Assembly: GCF_037975245.1 (NCBI RefSeq)
Contig: NC_092565.1
Location: 19,633,999 to 19,697,998, forward strand
DNA: 64,000 nt
Direction: 5' to 3'
Source: Apostichopus japonicus
Taxonomy: Eukaryota; Echinodermata; Holothuroidea; Aspidochirotida; Stichopodidae
The notes under the pieces were generated by a model. That model was not told the DNA's origin and did no database searches. It saw only the letters and a list, made by a program, of their open reading frames with translations. This document shows positions 50,557-62,342 of this stretch, one piece after another. Numbering within the stretch: position 1 is the first letter of the stretch; the number at the start of each line of letters is the position of its first letter. The translations under genes and the position numbers were made by a program.

Positions 50557-53500
50557 ATTTCTTCATGCAAAATGAACTTTTCTCAGAGAAATTATACCGT
50601 TACTCTTTGGCCTGTCTTTATGGGCCTCAATCTTAGGCTAGTTCTAAATGTACAACGATGTTTCAATTTGGCATGGTACTATACAGTATTAGGCGTTAGT
50701 TGCAAATATTATATGCTTTGTTAGACCTGGCATAACTCACAGAATTTTAGGCCAAATCTTGAACAAGGTATACCTAAGTCACCTGACTATCAGGTCTAAG
50801 CTTATGTAAGTAACTTTAGTAGCCCATGCTTGATCTATATAGACCTAGACCTATGTAGGCATGTCATTTGATCTTACTTAAGCTACATTGTAGGTTACAG
50901 TATGTTAATCATGCTATTAACTACTATATGCATACTGGGTAGATGGGAAAGCCACTGCCTTGTCCATATTACCCTATTGTTAATTATACCTATGATACTG
51001 GGTAGACAGAAAGTATATGTAATACTAAGAATAGCTAAGCCTACGTAATACTAATTATATTGTACTCTATGTGTAATCTCTACATGCAGGAATGTCATCT
51101 GTCTCTGTGACAGATGAGAAGATGAGAGTAATAAATCAGTAGAGCATGTTTACACTACCACGGTGTGAAGTTGGTTTTTCTTGAGTTGTCTCTACAACAA
51201 CATACATGTAGGCCTAGGCTAAGTTAGGCCAAATCCTAGTCTACATGTAGGCATAGACTAAGTTAGGCCAAACCCTAGTCTAAGTTGTACTGGAATGGTG
51301 TGACTGTGAGCTGGTAGCCTAGTAGTAGTACATCTTTAAGACATGTAAACTGCAAATGAAATTATATATATTTACTTCAGTATTCGTGGTGTCACTGAAA
51401 TTGTGACGTGAATGACAGCTACAACGGCAGGAGAAGCATAAACGTACGGAAGCACATATTTCTGTGATATGAAGCCGATTGGGTGCATGAAAATATAATA
51501 ATAGTAGCACCGATTAACTAACACATCTGTGCAGACTGTACTGTCCCGATATTTTAGAACGAGTCACCCTAGATGACTTAGTTAATGGAAGTAGTTTATG
51601 AGAGGTTGTAGTACCCCAAATTACTCCCAGATATCGACGAGGGACAAATGAGTCAATTAAAAGTGCCATAGCAGTAAATCACCAGTTGGGGGGGGGGGGG
51701 GGGAGTGGGTCCATGGTTACAGCCATGATAAGGGATGCATCCAGGGTATGATGCTGGTTAGAAACGTCTGAAAAATTTACAAGAGGACACAACTATGCAA
51801 TAAGAAATAACTTTAAACTTCAACTCTAAATGGAAGGTGTGAAAAATTGGGAGAGAAAGAGACAGGAAAAAGTAAAGTAAGATGCCTAAATGTGTTAAAA
51901 ATGGTTTTCTGTTTTATTATTCTTCATGATGCTCTTAAGAAATGTCTCACAAATACATTCAAAATATTTGCATGAAAACTTTTATTTGAAAGTCAGTGTA
52001 ACTAAAAACAAATGGGCATTAAAAGGAATACTTTCATACCACAAACAGAACCAATGAATTCTTACAAATCGTGGTTGTAGTGTGTGTAGCTGTACAGCAT
52101 AGGGAATTTGCATAGGGAATGAATACTGATGGCTGTAGTGATGTCACGAATAACAAACAATGGTTTATCCTACACAGAAGGCATCCAACAGGCAATACAA
52201 GGCATCCAATAATGAAGGCACAATTTAGCAATAGAACTAAAGCACTATGTAACTGGTTGCCTCCACCCCCCCTCCCCCCTCCCCTCCATCTCCACCTATA
52301 TAAGCTTACAATTCTTTGTGGAAGAAATGATATGGAATGAAATGGACAGAGAAGCATTTAATATTGAAATTACCATAAAGCACACATGTAAATATTATTA
52401 CTCAGTACTCATAATAGTAACCTACTAATCTGAGAACTTGCACCGATCCAAATCAAAGGATAAATAATGGTCACAGTGAAAACTAAACAACTGCAAAGGT
52501 TAGGAGGAATACTCAGAATAGAGAAAATAAAACTATGATGTTGAAACAAGAAAAGTGTCAGGCTCAATGAACAAGAAATTGTCCAAGTATTAAAAATGGT
52601 TTTATGTATGTACTTGGCCATAGAGGACACTCACTAGCTGGATGGACTAAGGAAAAGTTGCTTACTGTGATAGGACATTTCATTTGAAATCAAGTTTGAG
52701 GCAAGAGCTTTAAATTTTGCTTCTATGCAAAAGAGTTCTTAGATAAGTAAAATTAAAACAACGATTTTCTTTTATAACAATTTTTTTTTTAATTTCCTGA
52801 GATGTGGACATTCTTACAATTGTGTGGGATTATCAAACTATTGGCCAAATTATGGAACTGTTAAGGTGCCATTAAAATGTTAAAATTTTCACATAATTAT
52901 GTTAGCAACTTTGTGCAAAGTATTGAATTGCTCTGAATGCTCTCTTATATTTCACCAAAACTGTAGAAATTCTCACATTGATCACTTCTTGCATTTAAGT
53001 AATAAATGATTTATCATTTTACTATTTTTTTACAAATTTTGATGATTCTTTAGCAAAAATACACAACTTAATAATTTAATCATATCGATCATAAGTTTAC
53101 TAATGTTTCAGTGATTTGTTATCATTAATTCTAATGAGCTTGCATTACCTCATCATTCTTATTATTATTAAATTCCATTTTTAAATGCTTACATATGAAG
53201 TTGTAAAATTTAATCAAAAGAAAAGAAAGAGAGAGAACATTTAAACACTTCTTAGGCACACAGTGAGATAAGCTGCCTCAATGCTATCACATAGGAATTA
53301 CCCCATTCCAATAACAGTACCAATTTACTAATTCATATAACAGCATATCCTTATACACAAAACAATATGGTTTCTTGGATGAAAATTGTAATCTATCTCC
53401 ATTAATATGACGGTATACCACTGAAGAGTTTTTACTGTATAACAGCAAGAATAATCCTTTAAAAATTGCCCAACTTCCAAAAAATAGGACAAAACAACAG

Positions 53501-55467
53501 AATGGCGGCTAAAATAAGAGAGACAGCTGCTGTCATTTCCAATTTTTGGACCTTGGTACATATCAATCAAAAGCTTCCAAAACATGCTACAGAATTGGTT
53601 AAAAAATGAAGATTTATCAAAATGATGAGTCTGTTTGGGAAAATGAACAGATTAGAGTAACATTTAATAACATGTTGACAACGATGAACATGGACTGCCA
53701 TGTGGTTAATTAACAATACAAAACATAGCAATATTACAAATTCTACAATAGAGCAAAACAAAGGAAACAAGGTTGTCTTAGCACCTAATTAATATCTACC
53801 GTGTGTTTCCAAAAATGAGAGGAAGAAATATGTCACTGGAAATTATGTAAAACTTTGACAGAATAACCGTAAGGATTGAACAGAAACTAGTAAATTAATG
53901 TTTCCTTTCTTCTCAAAAATTACAGTTATGTGATTTATGGTATTTTAATAATTAAAGCATATAGCAACGTTTACTACCGCCAAAAGTTACAAAGGGACTA
54001 CTGTTTTGTGTAAGCACTGAATTTGTATTTACCAAGTGTTTTCTGAAATATTAAAACTAGAATAACAAAACTTTGAGAGGTAGTCGCTTTGAATAACAGC
54101 AAGGATGAACAGAATTTAGCCAATTAATTTTGAAATTCCATTCATATGGTTATGGCATTGCAGCAACATTTTTAACCATTGTTACTTGTTAGTTCAATTG
54201 AAATGCATTAAGGCCAATAAAGAAGCACACATTATTACATCACATAAATAACATACCCACAACAATACAAAAATCAATAAATTAGCAGAAAAACTGTGAA
54301 GAGCAATTTTCTGCATTGTTAAAATAACCTCAGAAGTGGAAAATTATTGTGTACTGGAAATAAGGCAAACAACTCAAATGGCATTATTAAAGGCCAACTG
54401 TTTGGAAATCCAATCAATGCTATCGACAGGCATCAAGGATAGAGAAAAAACTAATTAAATCATTAGATATTGTATGAAATTAAAAGAGGTAGCAAATTTG
54501 AATAACAAAAGTAATGCACTGAGAACTGACATTCATTTTATTTCTTTGTGTGCTTATTTTTATCACGGAAAACGGAGGTCATTTCGCTGCAAGAAATTAG
54601 CTACTTCCTGAGTGAGTTACTGAATATTCAATTCTGCAGAGAAATGTCAAGACCGCAAGGAGCAAACTGCCCGGCTTGTTGGTACTGCTACCTTCAGTCG
54701 ATTGTAACTTGCTGGTCTACTGGTAAACTTAACACCATGACTGTAGGTTAGCAAATCAACTTACTGATGATATCTGTATTGGTCTCAAAATAACATTTCT
54801 GGCAAAATTCAATTTGTCAATGTTGTTCTTGGAGGCTCTGTTGGCAGCTGAAAGAACTTTGTTTATTTACTTATATCTGTAAGAATTTATAAAACAATGG
54901 ATTAAAAACTTTAACAAATCATGCCAAATTTTGACTTTCTTCACCAAGTTTACCTACTGGCATTATAGACTGGCAAACTAGTGATGTAAATATCAAAATA
55001 ACACTAGAACTTCATCTGTAATTCTAACGTTCTATTTCAGTGCATAGTAACACTAAAATTTAAACCTCAAGGGCTACTTTCATCAAATTACTGTCAGAAA
55101 TGCACACACACACCCCCCCTCCCCCTACAATGTCTCATACAAACAAACAACTTTTTTTTTTATCCTTCAAGGTTAACTTGCAATGAATATAGCATGAAGT
55201 GTTGCACCAACTCCTTTTGTTCCAAAGCCTTTTATTAAACATGTAATGGGAAGCCAGTTCGGGTCACTACCCTTCGTTGCCAAGATGAAACCCCCTTCAC
55301 TTCATAGCACACCTACATCACTACTGCACTGCCACATACTGCTTCATTCTTGAAATAACCCCTTTTGTGTTAGGGTTCTACATTCCTGAAAGAGTGCCTA
55401 TGTCCTTTCTATTCACAGAAAACAATTGACACCCACAATGCACTGTGTTGTGACAAAACGAGATATA
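50557..55467. other. intergenic region between ADPRS and ferritin
   Basis: No gene supported. The left 1 kb probably contains the ADPRS 5' UTR exon and promoter, with a local cluster of 'taggcctaggctaagttaggcc' repeats at 51210-51290 and a 15-base G tract at 51688. The right end is ferritin 3' UTR and flank; a tttatt near 55232 could be the complement of a polyadenylation signal. Confidence 0.45.
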
Positions 55468-55605
55468 TTACTCTGCCAACTCCTTATCGAATATGTATTC
55501 ACCAAGTCCATCACCGGCTCTTGACAGTTGCTGCTTAAGGTCTCCAAGCCGTTTAATATTTTCCACATAAGGAGTAAGAAATTCTTCCTCGATCCAGTCC
55601 ATTGT
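55468..55605 (-). CDS. ferritin exon 4
   Basis: 45 codons and TAA: helices D and E, with Asp130, Glu133, Tyr140 (Q141 position) and GLGEYIFDKEL. Acceptor cttgcag. The C-terminus is about ten residues shorter than vertebrate H-chain. Confidence 0.93.
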   Translation of the reverse strand, partial: TMDWIEEEFLTPYVENIKRLGDLKQQLSRAGDGLGEYIFDKELAE

Positions 55606-58600
55606 CTGCAAGAGAAGATGTATAAGGATTTGTTAAGACCCCATAAAACTTTGCGACAGATTGGCTGCACAATGTTGATTCAATGTGGTTGAAGCCTGTG
55701 CACTAAAGCATAATATTTGCATGTGGTCATTGTTTTTTACCAAACCTATCGCTTACTGAAGAAATCAACTGATCAAACTTAAGACAACTTGATCATAGAT
55801 CTTGTTTACCATATGGAAGTTAACAAGCAAGTACTTGATTCTGTCCGTCCTCAACAAGTCGTAGCCCAGATGGGGATTTTCATATCGGCATTACTCACAT
55901 GTAGAAATGAAAATTGAAAGCTTCAAAAAATTACAAAATTGGTTCATTATTTGAAATGAAACTTAGAGATTGAATTTGATTAACTACATTGATATGGGAT
56001 AAAGGCACTGAACAGAATACAAATTTGGATCAAAATCCCAATGAAAAGGCTGTTTTGCAGTCTCATTGGCACAGACGTAGCATGTTAGACTTCAAAATCC
56101 CTTCAATAATGAAATAACAAGTAACCAACAGAAGAAGAATGAGGGAAAAAATTAAAATTGTGAAAGGAATTACATGCTTATCTTCATGAGTCTCGGCAAG
56201 ATTGTGGAATTTCAAAAACGTTTGGTTACTATTTATCTCGGCTTCCATCGCTGCAGCTAATCCCTCACTTCCTTTACCCCAGTTCGATCTAGAACTAGCC
56301 TGGAAAGACAGCAAAAAGATAGGATAAAATGATTAGCCAGTGGATTATGAGAGCATAAGGTGATGTGTCAAACACTACAGGAGGGGGGGGGGAGGGTCAT
56401 GGGGCTCATCCTATCTGCAGTTGGGCTACAAAAGACAATCTTTTGTGCTCTGCCTTTCACACAGTAGGCACTGCTGGTCAATAAAGATGAGCTAAATTCC
56501 ATCAAAAATGTCAAACATACAGTTATCCAAAATAAACCAGCATAATAATACACTCAAAACAATGGCATTTTTTCATGCAGCATTCAGAAAATGCAAATTA
56601 TACAAATTTACCATGCATGCAGTAACATTCCCTGAAAATATCTTAAATTACATCTTGGGTTATAAGTGTTGTAAGGTGTGTGATTGCATATTGCAGCCTC
56701 AACCGGACTGTTTTCAGTTTGTGTAACCCCAACAATCACCTACTCAAAGTCTCCTTCTGATGATAACAGACTTCATTAAGAACAATAAATGAACCATAAA
56801 AAGAAACATTGCTTGATGGTACTGAACTTTAAGGGAACATTGTCCATCTCAACCTGCAGAAGTACAACCCTATGAAAACAAAGGTTCCATTACTAAGTTA
56901 AAGGCATTGAAGACTCGCCCCAAACCGTGTGCGGCCATCTGAAAAAGTTAACTTTCCGTTGCTTGCAAGTAACGTTTTGTTCGTGTCGCTAGAAAATGCA
57001 GACAGTGATGAAACGTGATACCTTGTTATCTTTAACTTGACCTGAGATGTCTATCGCTGTTTGTTTGTACACTGTGCTATGGGTATTGACCGCAGCTGTA
57101 TTTACTGACTGTACACTAGTGTCTAATTACCGACGTTAGCAAGATGTGTGTCTATTTTCTGGGATCGATGGTGGTGTCTAACACTTCTGTTACACCTCAT
57201 TTGAAACTAGGTCAGATAACTGGCTTTAGATGTTTCTTTTTGCGCGAGTCTTCACACCCTTTCAGAACACGCCATAACATTCATACGGGTGTAATTAGCT
57301 TTAGAAACATTGTGGTCATTTTACTATCTTTTTTGGGAGGGTTGGGGGGGGGGAAGGGTTTCACTAAGTCTTCACTTTAATGACTCTTGGAATTTATTTG
57401 TTCTTCACCTGAACATCCTGGAAAGTCACACGTCCTCCCCTCTTGTTCTGCTTCTGCATCAATTTGTCTGCATTTTCTTTCTTCTTTTCTGACATGTCCT
57501 TCAGAAACTTATGAAAACCTGAGAGTGCAACATCATCCCTGTCATAATGTGTCGACTGCATAGGAAGTTGGAAAATAATGATGGAATGATCATATCAAAT
57601 CTAACATAAAGTCATACAATCTGAAAAAAATGTAATAATGTTATTGGGTACAAATCTCTTATTAACATTAATTCATTAATGTAAATAAGGGATATAAATT
57701 GTGATTCTCAAATTATTTTGTGTATGACCAAATTTACAGCAACAGAGTTGTTGTATATATATTCAACTTTGTTGCTGTAAATTTCACCAGATCAGCAATA
57801 AAGGGTCACACTAATTAGCGTCAACAGGCCGATTTCACGACAACTCACGACAACTCAAGACAACAAGTTTAAAATACCATCAAATACAATTGATGTTATC
57901 AGAGTATATCTGCAAACACGTTTAAACTGACTGGAACCAGCGTGCATACATATTTTTCACGGGAAAAAATGTTTTTGTCGTAAAAATCGCCAACTTTTTC
58001 CTAACGTTGAATTGGACGACGTGATGCTATTGCGCTTGCGCAATGACATTGGACCGAACCATTACACTACAGGTAAGTGCAATTTTTCAATCGAGAATGG
58101 TGCCCACACACTGGTGTCAATGTATGATTGACTTGGCAAAAGGTGACCAGCGCCATCTAATTTTACTTAACTACTTTTTATGAGAATCATTCGTTACTAT
58201 ACTACTACTAGTGTCAGTGAGTACTACTACTTTTTGTGAATGGTCTTCTATTCATTTTTACAGAGCCATTCCTATGTTTAACCAGATCGTGTTATATTCA
58301 GGGTAAGCTTTAATTCATGATTGTGTGATAGGATTTAATTGCAATAAGAAATATTCATTATTTTAAAAACATTCAATGATTTGACAGAGAGAATAATAAA
58401 ACCAGGCAAAATGATAGTTAGCAAGACTCTGTAAAGTTGATAATCATGCACATATGTAAATTACAATGGAAAAACAATAAGCAATATTCATTATTTTTAA
58501 AACATTAAATAATTTGATTTGGAGTTCATTCACCATACTTTGGTGCTTTATTACTACGTCAACCCACCTTACCGACACTGTACACAAGGCAGTTCCCAAA

Positions 58601-59755
58601 CCTAGCACAAACCCACCGATATTATAATGGTTCGGTCCGATGTCATTGCGCAAGCGCAATAGCATCACGTCGTCCAATTCAACGTTAGGAAAAAGTCGGC
58701 GATTTTTACAACAAAAACATTTTTTCCCGTGAAAAATATGTATGCACGCTGGTTCCAGTCAGTTTTAAACGTGTTTGCAGATATACTCTGATAACATCAA
58801 TTGTATTTGATGGTATTTTAAACTTGTTGTCTTGAGTTGTCTTGAGTTGTCGTGAAATCGGCCTGTTGACGCTAATTAGTGTGACCGACAATGAATGGAA
58901 TAATGCTACCGGTGTAAGGGGGACCCTCTCAGTGGAAGGCATTGCATCTCATGTAATTTGGCGATGTTTATTAGATGGTTTCTCCAAGTTATATCCTTCT
59001 TGAAACTATAACCAGTATTATAACTATTATTAATAGGCCGTGGCTATTCTTACGACTAGTCGTAACAATTATTTATAAACTATTCTTACGACAAAGGCGA
59101 ATTCAAGCACAGTTAAGTAAATAAAGCAACTGCGCATGTAGTAGGGGTAACCCTAACCCTAACTTTAACCCTAAACCCCAATCCTAACCCTAACCGGAAA
59201 TTATGGTTACTCCTGGTTGTAAAAAATAGTACTCCTGTCATAAAAATAGCAACTGCGCATGCGTAATCGAAAATTATTCTTACGAACAGTCGTAAGAATA
59301 GCCACTTTGTTATTAATAAAATATGTGGTTCCTGCATGTTTGTGCACTGAATGTTTGACTAGGCCTTTATGACTAAATACTTTCACTTTGTAATGCTGAC
59401 ACAATAAATCATCCAACGTGATTGCAAGCTCACGATAAATCTGATAGATTAGGTACAGCTAAATTATTTGACTGAGGTCGACAGTGTTCTAAACTTCTAC
59501 CTGTACATATAGCCTAGGGGCCTAGCTAGACCTGCATGATAAAGTGATAGTGATACTAACAGTAACACAAAAGCCTAGGCTTCAGTACAATCAAGCTAAG
59601 AATTCGCCATTGCCGATTAGCCTATGCAATACAGATCGTTAATTTACCATCGCTAAGTAGCCATACGACGACGTGAGCTCCAATTGTATCAGGGTATTGA
59701 TAAATGTCTCTGTCTCTGCGTGAAAATTCTGCTTGACGTTCGAATTCGTTGCCAT
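55468..59755 (-). CDS. ferritin subunit with degenerate ferroxidase centre (4 exons, 172 aa)
   Basis: Exons 59648-59755, 57409-57555, 56174-56299 and 55468-55605, all phase 0, at the same three intron positions as vertebrate ferritins. An in-frame TGA lies four codons before the ATG. No signal peptide, so a cytosolic cage subunit for iron storage. Family marks: DRDDVAL (41-47), KLMQKQNKRGG, KRLGD, and GLGEYIFDKEL near the end. Of the human H-chain ferroxidase ligands, the equivalents of E27 (Glu26), Y34 (Tyr33) and E107 (Glu106) are kept, but E61, E62, H65 and Q141 are Lys60, Lys61, Asn64 and Tyr140. The three-fold channel acids (Asp130, Glu133) remain. It therefore looks like an L-type-like or otherwise non-catalytic subunit. 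I saw no canonical iron-responsive element in about 350 bases upstream, but the 5' UTR may be spliced. Confidence 0.93.
56174..56299 (-). CDS. ferritin exon 3
   Basis: 42 codons, residues 86-127: helix C, with Glu106 and NQTFLKFHNLAETH. Acceptor ctttccag, donor CAT|gtaatt. Confidence 0.92.
56902..57260. mobile_element. piggyBac-like MITE, copy 1 (359 bp)
   Basis: Inverted ends AGGCATTGAAGACTCGC and GCGAGTCTTCACACCCT. TTAA on the left (56898-56901) and TTCA on the right, as if one side had mutated. It lies in ferritin intron 2. Same orientation and most of the sequence shared with 62343-62699. Confidence 0.7.
57409..57555 (-). CDS. ferritin exon 2
   Basis: 49 codons, residues 37-85: helix B, with the lysine-rich SEKKKENADK that replaces the H-chain E61/E62/H65 site. 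Acceptor cctatgcag, donor CAG|gtgaag. Confidence 0.93.
57730..57784. repeat. 21-bp-arm hairpin
   Basis: Arms 57730-57750 and 57764-57784 pair at 20 of 21 positions around a 13-base AT loop. It stands 20 bases left of the foldback element, in ferritin intron 1. Confidence 0.8.
57804..58886. mobile_element. foldback element with about 261-bp near-perfect inverted arms
   Basis: The left arm (57804-58064) and right arm (58625-58886) are reverse complements with only a handful of differences and one single-base indel. They start GGTCACACTAATTAGCG. The 560-base core includes two diverged direct copies of an AT-rich 50-mer (58340-58390, 58476-58525). No protein, and no clean TSD seen. It lies in ferritin intron 1. 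Confidence 0.88.
59036..59309. mobile_element. 274-bp MITE with telomere-like core and 9-bp TSD
   Basis: TSD TTATTAATA is exact at 59027-59035 and 59310-59318. The ends share GTGGCTATTCTTACGA in inverted orientation, with an extra TCTTACGA/TCGTAAGA palindrome at each end. The core (about 59147-59200) carries five or six CCCTAA-type units. It lies in ferritin intron 1. Confidence 0.8.
59648..59755 (-). CDS. ferritin exon 1
   Basis: 36 codons: helix A with Glu26, Tyr31 and Tyr33. The intron follows Met36 at the conserved LSM/LAM position. Donor ATG|gtaaat. Confidence 0.92.
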
Positions 59756-60538
59756 TTTTCTGATTCAATTTCTTCCACTAATACTAGTACCGTGCAGTTC
59801 CAACGATCCCAGCCTAGGCTACCCCATGCGACCTGCTTCTCGTGGTGTCGGTAATCTTTGTTATGGATATTCATCTAGGGTCTTTATTTTACGGAAGCAT
59901 AGAAAGCCACTAATTCAAAACACACACATGGTAAAATTGACGAGAAAGGTGATCCGCTGTGCACTCTGCATTCTGCACACTGTGCAAACATCTATACACA
60001 CCACGTTCATTCTTTTGATTTGCATTGTCCGCATAACTTGTCGACACGGTATTTGACGAAAATGTTGACATTTTACGCGGTACAAAGCAGAGTCGTAACA
60101 AGCCACTTCATTGTAAGGCCAAGTAATTACTATCCATTTTCATGGGCCGAGTGAACAATCACTGACCCCAATCACTGTATAACAGTGTTTGAGCTACTAC
60201 ACGTGTCACGAATATTTACAATTAACGGTTGGTAATTGCAAAATGGTGACGTCACCTTCTTTTATAATTGTAGTTTATCTGTTTTAAACTGTAGATTCAT
60301 TTTTATTCTATGGCAGGAAAATAGTAATTGTACCGAATGGTATTTTTTTTCGTTTTATCATGTATGCAAGTCGTTACTCTAATGCTCTTTCTACGCTTCC
60401 GTATTTAAGTTCACCGCGGCGACTATATGGTGGCGCCTAACTGAGTTTTGAAATTCTCTAGAATATGTCAACTGCGTGGCATACGGTGTCAACACAAATG
60501 CAGAAAATTGAAGAATTCGTTACGTAGTTATTGAATAA

Positions 60539-60704
60539 GGGGTTAATCAACGGTCTAGCGTGCGTTACTCACAGGATTAATGCACGATCGGGGGATAATG
60601 CAAGCGATGCACGAGGGCGGAGCCCGAGTGCATCCAGCGATAGCATTAACACCCGGAGTGCATTAATCATGTGAGTAACGCACGCTAGACCGTTGATTAA
60701 CCCC
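60539..60704. mobile_element. 166-bp palindromic element
   Basis: The arms of about 47 bases start GGGGTTAATCAACGGTCTAG and are nearly perfect reverse complements around a GC-rich centre with its own short repeats (cgatgcac, gtgcatc). Weak pairing extends about ten bases outward. Confidence 0.8.
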
Positions 60705-62342
60705 GTTCATTCATACGCAGGCGCGTATCCAGGATTTTCTAACCCGGGGGGGGGGGGGGGGCGCGAATTACTATCAGAGCCGTATAGAGAGAGAGTTTGG
60801 CCAACCATGTAACCGATTTGGATTGGTCGAGAGGGAAAACGCCCACACAGGGTGGTAAAATAGGTCCACTTGAAAACTTTTTAGCAGGCGACACGCATAC
60901 TCACAGTGTATAGACTATCGTTTGTGTACACGAAAAAGTACGAAATTATGAAAGAAATGGTGCTGGGGATGCTGCAATCGGTCAGAACATGGATATTGTT
61001 GTTTGATTTTCCGACTGACCATAAAAGAAGAGGAATTTTTTGGAAGTAGAAAGAACAAGATGGAGATCTAATGAAAAAAAGTCTGTGTAGCCTAGGCCCA
61101 TACTAGCCATAGGCCCTAGTGTAATACGAGTAATGTACAAGCAATGCGAGAATTTTACGTTCAGACTGGTTTCTGTAATTACATGCATGGCTATTCTCTC
61201 TCGTTTTACGATCCACAAATTCGATTTCATTATGCCAGCTCTTCTACTGTAATCATAGGCATGGCAGTTTCAGTCGCACATATAGTTATCCTAATTCCTA
61301 GTTATTGTATGCCTAGGCTATGCCTAGCCTAAAAAAGTATCACTTTTAGTTTAATGTAAAAGGGTGGGCTAGCCTCTAGGCATCACGTAAAGCCCTAATC
61401 CTGAGTTAAGCCCGAAGCATAAGTTAAGCCTGGGCTTAATTAGACCTGGACCATTCTTGCTATTACTACAACTGTTATAGCACATTACATAATATGGCAC
61501 AGTATAAGGCCCAATTAAACTAGGTCTATGGAAAACAAAGTAGCCTCGGCCTAAACTAGTTAGGCTAGGTCTATACTCATTGGCAACTTGTGTACACATA
61601 CAGGCCTAATTATATAGACCCTTTTAGTATGCCATAAACAAGTGCCCAAATGGTTAAATGATCTTGGTTTGTGTTAATTGTCAGCATTGGCCTAGCCTTT
61701 TTAGGCTAACATGAATTCAGCCTAATATTTTCTTCTTCAAAAGTATAGCCTAGGCCTTGGTTTAATTTGGATGCAGTCAACTATCATTTATCAAAGTTGC
61801 ATCAGTACCTCCTTATTCCCTTAGTTGACACCCACATTGACGATTGAAGTTAAAAAAAATCTTTTTAAATTATCTTTAGACAGTAAATTTTAACTCCCTG
61901 AATTTCAGGACTTTTTTTACAAATCAAAGGTGACATGTGCTCTGAAGAAAAACTCCTAACATAAGAAGCCACAGTTAGCAGACTGTGATAAAGACAAACC
62001 TGGTGAGTGACTACTAGACTGAAATCCAGTTCCTGCAACCACAGCAATAAAGTCTTTGTTTTAATCAATGCACTTGTGTGTTTGAAACTTTCAAATGGAC
62101 ACTCAATGGCAGTTGGTTAAGATATAAGGTTTTACCTTCATCATGGAGAGTTGAAGGGAATCTGCCTCATCATCTGAATAATGGACTCAAGGATAGCAAC
62201 AAATCATGATTGGATAATGATTTTGAGCAAGTAAATATCAAGCAATTTGAAAGTTTGTATTATTTTTTTACATATTATTTAAGCTGTTTAGCTCACACAC
62301 AAGCAAATGATCAAGTGACAACAACCGATGCAGTATATTTAA

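Noticed and set aside
59147-59200. True telomere or chromosome end
   Set aside because: Only a few degenerate CCCTAA units, inside a bounded 274-bp element with unique DNA on both sides.
59756-60110. Iron-responsive element upstream of ferritin
   Set aside because: CAGTG words exist on the minus strand, but none has the paired five-base upper stem and bulged C; the real 5' UTR may lie elsewhere.
60719-60780. Another hAT element starting CAGGCGCGTATCCAGGATTTT
   Set aside because: The start looks right, but I could not find the opposite end or a TSD.
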